A stretch of 64,000 bases of DNA from Heterodera schachtii (taxonomy: Eukaryota > Nematoda > Chromadorea > Rhabditida > Heteroderidae). The notes below the pieces were generated by a model. It made no database searches. It was not told the origin of the DNA and saw nothing but the letters and a program-made list of their open reading frames with translations. This document shows, one piece after another, positions 34,932 to 45,866 of the stretch (position 1 is its first letter; each line of letters begins with the position of its first letter). The stretch is from positions 169,110-233,109 of the forward strand of contig SIJG01000107.1 of NCBI GenBank assembly GCA_023374025.1, in the 5' to 3' direction. The position numbers and the translations under genes are program-made.

Positions 34932-37900
34932 ATGACGCTGTGTGACAGACAAAAAGGTTTTTCTGCCCTTCCTTCCTTTTCCGTTATGCATTTACAAACT
35001 TTCCAAGGCGATGGTGGCGACGGTTTCCAATTGTTAGCCGATTCATTGCTCACTTACAACGAAAACAATGAAAAATTGAAAAAGAAGAAGCCGAGAACGG
35101 CACAGAAAACGAACGACGAATTTGAAAATAAAAAAAGGCAAAAAGAGACGGAGAATGGACGGAACGGTGGTGGGCACGACGAACGGCAGGAGGAGGAGGA
35201 AGAAGAGGAGGTGGGAAAACGCCGAAGGGGGGAAGGGACATTTACAGGGGAAGATGGCCAAGTGTCCGTGGAGTTTTGCAAACAAATTTTGTTTGTGAGT
35301 GGAGAGAGAATCCCTGGGTCATAAGAAAAGTGCTCCAACAAGCCCGAATCAGCAGGGGAAAAGCCCCCCCCCCCCCCCTAATAACGGAATATTAATTTTT
35401 ATTAAATGGGCAAATTTGAAAAATTAAATTTAACGTCCTCAAAATTGCTTATTGCTTACTAATTAACATTTTTTGTTCTTCAGATTCAACGTCTTCGAAG
35501 AGTCCACCGCATTTTCACTTGGGGTCACAACATTCCCCGTCCAATCAGTGACTTCGCCTCCCTCCCATTGCCCGACAAATTTCGTGCAAATTTGCGTGAT
35601 TTCATTCAGCCGACGCCCGTCCAAATGCAGGGAATTCCGATCGGACTTCTCCACAGGGACCATCTGATCACAGCACCCACCGGTCTCTGCTCAAAATTTG
35701 CATTTCAAATGCTCAATTTCCATTTTATAATGCCTTTTAATTCGATGGTTTTGATAATTTAAGGCTCCGGAAAAACGCTCTCTTTCGCCATTCCCCTCAT
35801 TGTCCGCGTTTTGAGCGCCCGAAAAGAACGTTCCCCTGCCAATGGAGAACAAAAGTGTGCCGACATTCACTCATTGTGTGCCGTTGTGATTGAGCCGACC
35901 AAAATATTGGCCAAACAGGTGGGCCAAATTAAAGAGCTAACAAAACCTTTTTTCCATCATTATTCCTAACTCTTTTTCTTTTAAAGTAAGAACATTGAGA
36001 TTTTTTAAATTAATTAATTGAAATTATTAGATGAATTTGTTTAAAACTCTCTTTTGGTTTTCATTTTTACCCCCTTTTCTTGCGGCGAATGCGCCGGGGG
36101 GGGGGACAAATCCCTTGAAAATATAATATCAATTCAGATGACAAATTCTTATTCAGACCTACGAAAATTTTGTGAAATTCTGTGACGGATTGGACATAAA
36201 TTGCGAATATTTGCGAGAGAATGGAATTGGAGAGAAATGTAATCGAACACTTTAAGAATTAATTCATTATCACTTAATTTGTCTTCATCAGGTGACATTT
36301 TGGTGACCACTCCAAATCGTTTCATTTTCGCATTGGAAAAACTTTCGGACGATGGCCAAAAGACGGCGAAATTAGTGGAGAAATTGCAATGGCTGATTTT
36401 GGACGAATGCGATCGGATGTTCGACCGGACGGAAGGGGAGGCGAGTTTCCGAGTGCAGGTGAAGCGGACATTGCAACGGACGGACCATTCGAATCGAATG
36501 GCATTTGGCCGAATAAAAACGGAAATTTCAGCTTTCAAAAATTCTCCGCCTTTGCAATGGGAAGGAAACTCGTCGCGGCTTTTACAGCGCCACCTTTTCT
36601 TATGAGGTGGAGGAATGGTGCAAAGAACATTTGGAAGAAGTGGTGATGGCATGCATTGGGCCGAGGTATAAAAGGGGCGAGGGGAGGGGGAAACGGACAG
36701 TCGGCGAAGGGATTCGGACCCATTCATTTCAAGGGAAGCGGAAATCCTACCATCGGGTAAAAAAAAAAAGAAGAGTTTTTCGATTTTTTCCCCTTTAAAA
36801 CTTTTCCTGTTTCCGTCTGATGTTCCAACCTCAAAAAGTGTCCGACTTTTTCTTAGTTATTGCAATGCTCTTCCCCCCACAAATTTTTGGAATATTTACA
36901 GGAACAGTGCCAATGAATTGGTGAAGCAGGAACTGCTTTTCGTCGGCTGGGAGCAGGCCAAAGTGAGCGCTGTCAGAGACATCGTCCGGCGCGGGTTCGA
37001 CCCTCCGGCACTTCTGTTTTTGCAGGTCATTATAACGGATAAAAGCATTGTTAAAACTGAGCCCTGCACAAAATGGACTTTGTTTTTGTTTTATTTTTCC
37101 TTCTTGAACTCTTTGCTGTGCCATTCTCTCAAATTGTTAACCCTATCCACCACAAAACCCTAAAATAAATTTATTTCAGTTTTTTAACCCACAAATAAAT
37201 TTTAGGGTTCCAAATATGGCAACAGCATTAATTCAAAATCCATGTTTTTATTAAATTAGGATTTCTTGTCAAGTCCTCGAAATCAAGTATAAAAACATTG
37301 AAATTTTAGAAAATGCAATAATAAATATTCTACAACCTTTTCACTATATTCTGAACTTTAAAAAAAATGCAAATTGGTCAAAATTGAAAAATAATTAATA
37401 ATTTTTCACCAATAAAAAACATAAAACGAACAATAATTATACGAAAAACTAGTAGAATTTCTTTGCTTGACTAAAACAGTTCTAATTTTTTATACAAAAA
37501 GAATTGCCCATGGCAGGAATCGAACCTGCGTCACTACGGCCACAACGTAGGGTACTAACCACTATACTACATGGGCCGATAGCAAACGGATTTATATTAA
37601 GCTAAGAATAAAAAATTATTGTCAAAAATGAGCCATAAAGAAAGTAACCATTTTAAATTGCTGACGTTTGAATAGGAAACGTTACATAATTTGGAAAAAT
37701 GTTAGCAATGAAATTTTTATGGATAATGAAGTAATTTTCTATAAAAATTGTATTTGGTTTCATTTAAGCACAAAATGTCCAAATTTCCTCCCTCAAATAC
37801 GTTTTTTAAGAGCAAAGACCGTGCGAAGCAATTGTTCGTGGAATTGGCCGAGTCGTGCAATTCGATTCCCATTGGGCTCATCTCCGGCGAATTGACCGAA

Positions 37901-39076
37901 GAGGAAGTGCTCAATTCTTTAGATCCCTTTTGAGCCCTCGTGCATTTATTTGTCTTTCCCTTCAGTGTGAAGTGACCATCGGACGGTTTCGGTCCGGGAA
38001 AATTTGGCTTTTAATTTGCACTGAAATGATGGGACGTGGCATCGACTTCCAAGAGGTGAACATGGTCATCAACTTCGACTTGGTAATTAATTACCCTTCC
38101 TAATTGCCACTTTGACCCTTTTTGTGTTTCTTCTCAGCCCACTTCGATTGTCTCTTACATTCACCGCATTGGGCGGACGGGGAGAGCCGGCCGAATTGGC
38201 CGGGCCGTAACACTTTTCACGGTACTTTATCTGATCAGGAATTTGTCTAATTTTTGGCGCCACTGTCACCACCAAGGGCGTAGCCAGACCCTTGGCTTTG
38301 GGGGGGGGGGCTGAAGTCAAAAATTTGATTTTTAGGGGTGTATTTTTACTTTTTAAGTCAATTTTTAGGGGTGTATTTTTTGTTTTTTGAAATCCCGATT
38401 TATGGGGTGTATTTTACAAAATTTTTCGCCAAAAAATTAATATTTTTTGCCATTTTGGCCTCCATTTTTCAAAAAATATGGTAAAATGGGGGTCCGGCGG
38501 TGCCGATAGGCGCCGCCGAGAAAATTTTTGAGTATTTTAATGCAATTTTGTCAAGAAAATAGCTTAAAATTTCAAAAAAATTTACTGAAAAATTTTTACT
38601 TTTTGGGTTTCGGGGGGGGGGGGGGCTTTAGCCCCCTCAGCCCCCCCCACCTGCCTACGCCCTTGGTCACCACTCGACCTTCGATTCTTCGCTGTTAAGG
38701 AGTCCGATCTGCCGATCATTCGACCGGTTGCCACGGTCATTCAACAAGCCGGCTTTTCAGTGCCCGAATATTTGCTTCGACTTAATAAACCATCAAAGTA
38801 CATCAACCAATTTGTATTATTTTGAAATTCATTCCTTTTTCATTGTTTTACAGAAAAGACCGGAAAAAGCTGAAGCGAGTGGCACCGAAACGGAAAAATT
38901 TGTTGCCAAATTGGGGCAAATTAAAACACAAAATTTTGATTGATACGAAGGAAAGCAAAATAAAAATTGGCAAGCGAAAAGAGAGGAGGAAAAAGAAGGA
39001 GAGAGAGAGCAGTGAGAAGGGAAAAGGAGGAGGGCGGAAGGCGGGCAGAGAAAAGGCAGACACAAACAGTAATTAA
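34932..39076 (+). CDS. ddx52: DEAD-box RNA helicase DDX52/ROK1
   Basis: Nucleolar helicase for 18S rRNA maturation in other eukaryotes. The N-terminal exon (start 34932 or 34986) is charged and disordered. Exon 2 gives [10 protein letters not shown] and [17 protein letters not shown] (Q motif, near 35620). Then [15 protein letters not shown] (motif I, split by an intron with an AAG acceptor at 35763), [23 protein letters not shown] (near 36295), [12 protein letters not shown] (motif II as DECD, near 36395) and [15 protein letters not shown] (motif III region, near 36590). Later exons give [24 protein letters not shown] (near 37810), MMGRGIDF (near 38030) and [15 protein letters not shown] (near 38155). 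[20 protein letters not shown], a DDX52-typical ending, precedes a basic tail. One intron (about 37027-37800) carries an antisense tRNA-His; another (about 38222-38698) carries a MITE. Confidence 0.9.
37506..37576 (-). tRNA. tRNA-His (GTG)
   Basis: On the minus strand a cloverleaf folds with acceptor GCCCATG/CATGGGC, D arm TAGTATAGTGGTTAGTA, anticodon stem CTACG/CGTAG around loop TTGTGGC (anticodon GTG) and T arm CAGGTTCGATTCCTG. Internal boxes A and B are intact. It lies inside an intron of DDX52 on the opposite strand. Histidine tRNAs receive an extra 5' G after transcription, so none is expected in the DNA. Confidence 0.95.
38273..38665. mobile_element. hAT-like MITE, CAAGGGCGTAG termini, in a DDX52 intron
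   Basis: Inverted ends CAAGGGCGTAGCCAG / CTGCCTACGCCCTTG and a perfect 8-bp duplication GTCACCAC (38265-38272 and 38666-38673). G-run subterminal blocks (GGGGGGGGGGCTGAAG, GGGGGCTTTAGCCCCCTCAG). The interior has two TTTTTAGGGGTGTATTTTT segments and the GC-rich hairpin (38496-38517). It lies wholly within an intron, so the reading frame of DDX52 is unaffected. Confidence 0.92.
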
Positions 39077-39449
39077 GCCCAATTAAGAGAAATAATTAAA
39101 TTCAAAAAATATAAATATTAATAGGACTATCATTGGCGAGCACAGAAAACACCGCAAAAAGAGAGACAATTCGGAGGAAAAACGAACGGAAAAGAGACGG
39201 ACAACAAAAAGAGTCGAAAAGAGAATAAATTGTTTTTAAAAAGCATGTTTTGCCTTTCCTTTACGAATAAACCCAAAAAAACAATAATAAATCAATTATT
39301 TGTCTCGATTTTGCGAGAGTGTAATTTTTAAATAATTGTCGTCACTAAATTGGTGGAAGTGATTGGCAAATCTTAATTGAATATATCGATCCAATTAAAA
39401 TTGCATCCCTTAAAAACATTGCAAATATTTCTTTTTTATTATTTTCTAA
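39077..39449. other. Intergenic spacer, DDX52 3' end to secreted-protein gene
   Basis: AT-rich; includes AATAAA-like sites near 39226 and 39286 suitable for DDX52 polyadenylation. Nothing else seen. Confidence 0.5.
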
Positions 39450-40531
39450 ATGTTTTCTCTTTCGAAAATGATTCTTTCTTTTTTGCCAATTCTAATAGCT
39501 TTCATTGCTCACTTTCGCCTTTTTTCTTGTCTAAGTCCAAAGGGCGAAAAATTAACGGATAAAACGGAAAAGGAAATTCCGTTGCAAATTGTGAGTTTAT
39601 TTTCTTAAGTTTTCCATTTAATAAATATTCTAAAAATCTCTTTGGTTTGAAGAATCCGTCGCATTCTTTTCGCATTAAAAATGTTTTGGCGTCGTTTGAC
39701 CGATGGCTTTTTGATGAGCCAATGAATGGCGACGTCGAAACGATCGTCGAAACAATGGACCATTTGCATGGGAATATTGGAAAAGGCACCGTTTTGGAGT
39801 CGGAAGAAGAACGAAAAGCGGCGAATGGAATTGGGCAAATGTTACGAATGGCCCAACGGAAAACATTTGGCCAAATTGCGGAGGAACGGAAAGAGAAAGA
39901 ACACGCCCTTTGGGAACGGTTGAGGCGGAGGGTGGAGGACGTGCAGAAGAAAAACCTCTTTCTGGCCAATACACTCGCAATTTGGGCCGAACGAATGCCC
40001 TTTTTGGTGAAGCGATTGTCTGACCAAAAAGTCGGCACAAAAAATTGTGATAAATTAGTGAAAGCGATTGAAAGTTTATGCGAATGTTTAATCGGTCTGA
40101 AATTCCCGTCATGGAAATCATTTTGTGAGGAGTTAAGCAAATTGAAGGAAAAAGAGCAAAAACAGTGGGACGAACGAATCGCCCGGAGCCATCAGACGGA
40201 GATTTTCCCGTCGCCGAGGGGGGATGGGATTTGGAGTGGAGCGATTATGTCCCCCCAAAATGAAAAAATGCCAAATTTGGAAATTGCGGTGAGCCCGGAA
40301 GGCACTTCGAAAGTGCCAACTTTGGACTTAAATGCAAGTCAATTCATGCGAAAAAGAATGGCAAAGTCAGGCGAGCAGCCGGAACTGAAATTGACCTTCT
40401 CGACAGAATTAAATGTGCCGACTTTGGATTTGAATGCCGCCCGACTGTCAATGAAACGAATATCGGAGGCAAATAAGGGAAAATTTACAACGGCGGAAGA
40501 ATCGAAAAATGAAACAAAGGAAAAGCAATAA
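39450..40531 (+). CDS. Secreted protein with C-terminal VPTLDLNA repeats
   Basis: Exon 1 (39450-39590) encodes a hydrophobic signal sequence (MILSFLPILIAFIAHFRLF) and a short charged linker. Exon 2 begins NPSHSFRIKNVLASFDRW near 39654 behind an AAG acceptor and runs open to the stop at 40529-40531. The central 200 residues are helix-forming and rich in Lys, Glu, Arg and Leu (KERKEKEHALWERLRRRVED), with a few Cys (NCDKLVKAIESLCECLIG, FCEEL). Near the end an eight-residue motif appears twice, KVPTLDLNASQFMRKR (from about 40309) and NVPTLDLNAARLSMKR (from about 40408), each closing with a basic pair. Total about 340 residues. No family recognised. The signal peptide without membrane anchor fits an extracellular or effector role, but this is inference. 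Confidence 0.7.
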
Positions 40532-41211
40532 ATTTGGATCATAATTTATGCAATATGAAAGAAGTAAAAGAATAAAGAACAATAGGGCATTTAATTTCCA
40601 TTTGATTTATCTGTTTCCGAGAATCAAAAGCGATGGTCGAGAAAAGAGACTAAGCGATAAGTTTCTCGAGACGAGAGCCGAGTCTCGCCCCCCCCCCCCC
40701 CCTTAGCAGACTGCGTCTGGCCACTGACCGGGAATCCTGTGAGAGTCCCGATCCCGCCAGTCTCTACTAATTACCCTTTAACCTTAACCCCCCCCCCCCC
40801 CTACGTCCCCTTCACCCCTTAACTTCCCCTCTTTCCCCCGGTCTCTTTTCTCCTCCCCCCCCCCCTTTTTGGTCGTCCGTCGCCGCCTCTCCGTCTCACC
40901 TCTCTCCCCCCCACTCATTCAATTTTTTGAATTTTTATTTCGTTGTCTTAATTTTTGACTGACTTTACGCTGGCCCATCAAAACAATTCTCTTTACAGCG
41001 ATCATTTCGCTTGTCTTTTTAAGATTTTATCGGTATTATCATGTGAAAAGTGCGCAATTCTCTCAGGAGAAAAGCGAGGAAATGTTCGCCAACGATGGAA
41101 TTAAATTCAGTCGAGGAATTCGCGCAGTTCGCTGTTTTTCTATTTCAAAATAAAATAATAACTGTCATCCTCACGCTCATTTGATCGTTTTTCGCATAAT
41201 CTTTGCCCAAA
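40532..41211. other. Intergenic spacer with poly-C runs and element debris
   Basis: Poly-C runs at about 40688, 40790 and 40857. AGAGACTAAGCG near 40647 and CGCCAGTCTCTA near 40755, with GATCCCG blocks between, look like a decayed relative of the TAGAGACCGG element. No gene. Confidence 0.45.
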
Positions 41212-42874
41212 ATGGCCAATTTGTCGGCCACGCCTTCCCCCGTCGTCCCTTCACATTTCAATGCTTCATCTTCGCTGTTTCCCACTGCCACGGCTTTTCC
41301 CTCCCCCGCCGCTTCTTCGCCGAGTTTGGCCACTGCTCCGTTGAATGCCTATTCCGTGGTGAACATTTGCATTTGTGCGCCGATGCTTTTGCTGCAGCTG
41401 CTCACTTTGCCCGTACCTTTGGCCATTCTTTCCTCCGTTTTTCTCCCATTCTCCGCTTTTTCTTCAGATTTTCCTTATCTTCCCCAATTACCGTCGCAAT
41501 GTTTGCTTTCGCATTTTGTTCACAAATGGCGTCACCGACTGTCTTCAGTTGGCCCCGTTGCTCATCTTCGCCGTGCTTAATCTGATCACTGATCAAATTC
41601 CCATTTGGTTCCAAATGGTCGTTTTTCATTTTAATTTTGTTTAATTTCAATTTTTTTTAATTGACAATTTTCTTCTTCAGTTTGGCAGCAGCATTGTGCT
41701 CAATGCGTGGAACCTTCTCGTCATGCAGCACTTTTTGCTGGCCATCAACCGACTCATTGTGATTTTGCGTGCCCGATACCTTGGCTCGAAATTCATTCCG
41801 GACGAGGACACCGAAGCGATGTGTTTCAATGTGAGGGGCATTTGGAAAAAAGCATTCAAATAAATGTTTGGATTCCATACCATTTTTTGTCTCTGATCAC
41901 TCTGTACTGATCAGTCCCCCTCTGATCACTTTGCTGATCGGACTTTGTCATCCTTTTCCCATCTTCTGATCGCACTGCTGATCCTTCCTTCAGATTGCGC
42001 ATGTCTTCTGCTGGACGGTGTACTTCGTCATTGTCGGTCTCCACCAAACCAATTTGATGGGTGGGCTTTTCCATTCGGGCACCAGCCAATTCGTCTTCGA
42101 CATTGCAAAGCCGTGGACTCAGACGATGCGCGAAGTGTTCAAATATTTGACCATCGCAATGCCAATCATTTGCCTGGTCATTTACATGGTGATCATTGCA
42201 TTTGCCAAACTGGTAAATTGTTTTAATTTAATATGCCTTTTTAAAATTTGTTCAGAGTCGCGCTGGCACCCGCCGGGGCGACGACTTTACCAAAGCCAAA
42301 ACGACGGCGCCGCTTTTGAACGATTACGAACAGCGACTGCTCATCCAAGTTGGAATTGGTTTCTTAGCACCACCGAATTCAATTTTGGAATGTTTTTTTC
42401 AATTGAATTTCCAATCGGTGCTCCGTCCAATTCGCTCTTAACAGTTGCCTCAGGCTATCATTCTGTACGTGGTCATGGCTCTTCTGATCATCGCTTGGAA
42501 TTCGTTCGAGTCGTGCCCCAACGACATTTGCATCGGCAAAATTTTGGGATTAATTCCCATTTCGCTGTCCCGTTCCAACCACACTTTTTTCATTGAGGTC
42601 TTTCGTTCGTTCGTTCGATTCATTTCGGCACTTTTTAGGGCCTTTGGATGGTTTACTGCGGATTGAGCCCAATTCTGTTTTTGACGATGAACAAGTGGAT
42701 AATTTAATTGCCCAACTAAAAATATTAAATATTTTCTTTTTTAATTTCAGAGAGTTTAGAAACCGATTTTTGAAATTGTACGGATTCAAAAGGGCAATTG
42801 TTTTCCCAAGCACCGGACACACAAACATTTCGAAAAGCAACGAAAGCAATGACACGAAGGCGGACAACAAATAA
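41212..42874 (+). CDS. Serpentine receptor, class T (srt)-like GPCR
   Basis: Multi-exon seven-helix receptor. Ser/Pro/Ala-rich extracellular N-terminus (MANLSATPSPVVPSHFNASS), then TM1 (APMLLLQLLTLPVPLAIL, near 41380), IFLIFPNYRRNVCFRILFTN (near 41467), FGSSIVLNAWNLLVMQHFLL with AINRLIVILRARYLG (near 41682-41790), and VFCWTVYFVIVGLHQTNLMG (near 42005). Next come FKYLTIAMPIICLVIYMVII (near 42140), a Lys/Arg loop (RAGTRRGDDFTKAKT), LPQAIILYVVMALLIIAWNS (near 42443) and GLWMVYCGLSPILFLTMNK (near 42640). The tail ends at 42872-42874. The NR motif after helix 3 and the PILFLTMNK ending resemble nematode Srt receptors. Ligand unknown. Confidence 0.75.
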
Positions 42875-43220
42875 GTTGGACCATAATAACACACAAAACA
42901 GAATCAATAAAATAATGGGGGGGGGGGGTTTCAGCAGATGGATTAATTATCGTAATTAATTAATTACCCTTTAGAAATCCAAAGTGACCGAAAAACATGG
43001 GCGCAACTCCTGTGACGTAATGATTGGCCGGATCTTTTTTTATAGAAATTCAATATATTATGATATAATAATTGTTCTCAATTTTGAATAGCAATTATAA
43101 CCAAGTGCATTTGGCCCATTTTGTTAATTAAGGTTTTTATTATGTCATTAAACTAAAATTGGATTAATTAGTAACAAATGATTTTTGATCGTTTCGTTTG
43201 CCTTTCTTTCATTTTCCTTT
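42875..43220. other. Convergent intergenic spacer (receptor / collagen)
   Basis: Contains an AATAAA at about 42905 for the receptor, a short poly-G run at 42917-42927, and AT-rich sequence. No gene. Confidence 0.5.
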
Positions 43221-44592
43221 TCATTGTTTGTGGAATTTTCTTCGGTAAGTCTGTTTTTGCTGCTGCTGTTGTTGCGTTTGGGCTTCCCTATTTGCATTTG
43301 GCGTTTTGCCTTCCATTTCCCTTTTTGGGGACGAAAGGAGAAGCGCATTTCTGCTCGGGCACGGACAATACTCGGCTTAAATGGATGACAAAAATGCCCT
43401 CCTCTCCCAATTGTGCCATCAAATTTCCCTCCCCCTCCAACTGACCGTCTTCCCCCGGCTCTCCCTCATCTCCCGCCTGTCCTTGGTCTCCATCGCTCCC
43501 ATTCTTTCCATCCTTTCCGGGATCGCCCTTTTCCCCTTCCGGCCCCTTAAAATGAATGTTGATGTCTAAGCCTCAGACTCGGCTGCTTGCCTGCGCGCCG
43601 ACCCCGCCCTGCGGCCCCTGCGGTCCCGCGTCCCCTTGGTCTCCGACTGCGCCCGGCGGTCCCTTCAGTCCGGGCCTTCCGTGAACGAGCTTTGCGTCCT
43701 CTCCTGGTATTCCCTGTTCTCCGACCGTCCCAATGGACCCCGCCTTTCCCTGAGGACCCAACTAAAACAAATATTTGGAAGAGGCAACAATCGGTCGGCC
43801 GATTTTACCCCTCCGGGGAATCCGGGCTGTCCATCTCGTCCAGGTACTTAAAAGATCATTAATAACACGGTGAAAATGCGAAGATGAGTCATTACCGCCC
43901 GGTTGGCCCTTCCCTCCGCGCATTCCCCGTGGGCCAGGCCGACCCGGCAAACCCAGGGGCCCCGGAGGACCCATTGGACAGTGGAAACATTTTTCCAGCT
44001 GCTGGACTTGTGCCAGAACGTCTTCGGCAGAGACACCAGCGACCCCATCCTGAAAATAAAAATAATCGCGTGAATCCATGCCCAATGATTAACAAGGGGG
44101 GACCTGTCCTGCTGCGCCGGCTTCGCCTTTCTCTCCGGGTGCCCCGCGGGGGCCTTTCGGCCCGGCGGGACATTTTCGTTCGGCGCAATTGCATTTTGCC
44201 ATCGGCGATTGTTGCGTGGCACTTCGGTCTGTCCCTTCAGCAGAAGTTGCGCCCCCACTTTCCTTTTGGTCGGCCGCCTTTTCTTTCTTTTCTCCCTCCC
44301 CTCCGGCGCTTTTTTCAGCCGAATTTTCCGCTGCGTCTCGTCGCATTCGCCGTTGCCCATTCACTTCGATTACCGTGGCCCAAATTTCATCCGATTGGAC
44401 CTGACAAATTGGCAGTTATTTTAATGAGCAACCATTAAAATAGAAAGTCACTCTAAATAGCAGCATCTCCTCGGCTAATTCCGTGCGGATTCGGCTCATC
44501 TTTTGGTAAAGCATTGGCCCGCCAATGAGACAACTCAAAGTGCAGAAAATGCCCAACGCCGCGCAAATGGCAGCCGCAACTTTTAAACCCAT
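43221..44592 (-). CDS. Cuticle collagen
   Basis: Structural protein of the nematode cuticle. The first exon (44592-44455) encodes a signal-anchor (GLKVAAAICAALGIFCTLSC) and SRIRTELAEEM. After an intron, SDEIWATVIEVNGQRRMRRD contains the subtilisin-type cleavage site RRMRR conserved in cuticle collagens. Then comes a charged linker and a first cysteine cluster (AKCNCAERKCPAGPKGPRG). Gly-X-Y blocks are separated by introns and a second cysteine pair (EKCFHCPMGPPGP). A GC-AG intron (43590-43546) restores exact Gly-X-Y register, GGV GAQ|GPE GEK. A further intron joins GED to AEYCPCPSR, the classic C-terminal cysteine tail. The extra C-terminus is Gln/Lys-rich and ends at 43221; it is longer than usual and could contain another intron. 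Cysteine knots assemble trimers. Confidence 0.9.
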
Positions 44593-45866
44593 TTAAAATT
44601 TGAATTTGAAGACGAGGAATAAGTGACTTTTGATTGGCAATAGCAAAGCCTTTTAAGGGGGGAGGGGGGGGGGGGCACAAAACAAAACCGGATGAATTTG
44701 CGCATTTTCGGGGTTTGCGTGGCGGGAGAGAGCGAATGAAACGGTGAAGGACGAATTTTGAATTCCAACCAATCCAAGTGAATTTACAAAGGATGGATGG
44801 AAAGGAATGATCTCCGGTTTGGCATCCTTTGCACGTCATATGCAAATTAATTGAAATGAAATGCCCAATTTCGGAGTTTTTAAAATGTAAGAAAAAGACC
44901 AATTCTAAAATTTATTAAATTTTAAGTGTATTTTGGATCTCCAATAATATTAAAGGTGAATTGATCATTTTATCAGCATTCATCAAAGTTATGCTTACGT
45001 AATTTTTGAGCTTTTTAAATTGCTATCGAATATTAATATTTTTAATCTTTTTCTATTTGAAAATAAGAAGGTTTTTAAATTTACATGTTAATAGAATTTA
45101 TCTAAAAAATGCTAATATTTGGCTTATTTTAAGGGAATTCGGGTGGATATGCCGAAAGTTTATTTATTATTAAAATTAATTTTTTTTATTTTTCAAGTAA
45201 AAATAAATAATTTTTTTTCGTTTTTCATTTAAGAAAAACTAAACATCAAAGCAAAATTTAAAGCTTTTAAGACAAAAATATGAAAATGAACAATTGACAG
45301 CAAATGGAAGGAAGAAGAGAAATAGTTAAAATATTTTAAAATAAATAAAAAAAGACCAAAACCATCATTTATTTTATTTAATCAATTTCTTACATGGGCA
45401 CTTTGCCGAGACGCGATTTTAAGCCAATTTATTCGGACGGAATTCAGAAAAATTGTGAAAGTCACTAACTAAATTCATTATGAAATATTTATTTGCATAT
45501 ATTCATCAAAATTCTCGACCATTTTTAAACATTTGCGTCATCCGAAATTAATAATTCCGTTTGAAATTGGATGATTCGTTGGGTTTCAACATCAAATTTA
45601 TTTGCCCATTACGATTTTTGAATTTTGTTTTGAAATTTCCTCCAATGTCTTCACGGAATGCGTCACCCGCTTCTCGTTTATTTTCATCTTCAAATAAATT
45701 TACAGAGAATTGGAATTTATTCGTCGGATGATTGGCCATTAATTTCGATCGAATTGATGGGAGGAATAATTTAAAAGCATTAAAATATTGGCCAATAAAA
45801 TGGGCCCCCCACAGAATCCTCCGACAGTTTTCCTCTTCACATTCCGAGCCTTTTTCTGACTCAGAA
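44593..45866. other. Intergenic spacer, AT-rich
   Basis: Divergent promoter region between collagen and a secreted protein gene. A poly-G run at about 44661-44675. A minus-strand frame at 45548-45910 overlaps the signal peptide of the next gene antisense and is not called. No repeats of note. Confidence 0.45.

Noticed and set aside
36149..36727. Minus-strand frame of 192 codons inside DDX52
   Set aside because: It is the shadow of DDX52 exons, whose helicase motifs read on the plus strand.
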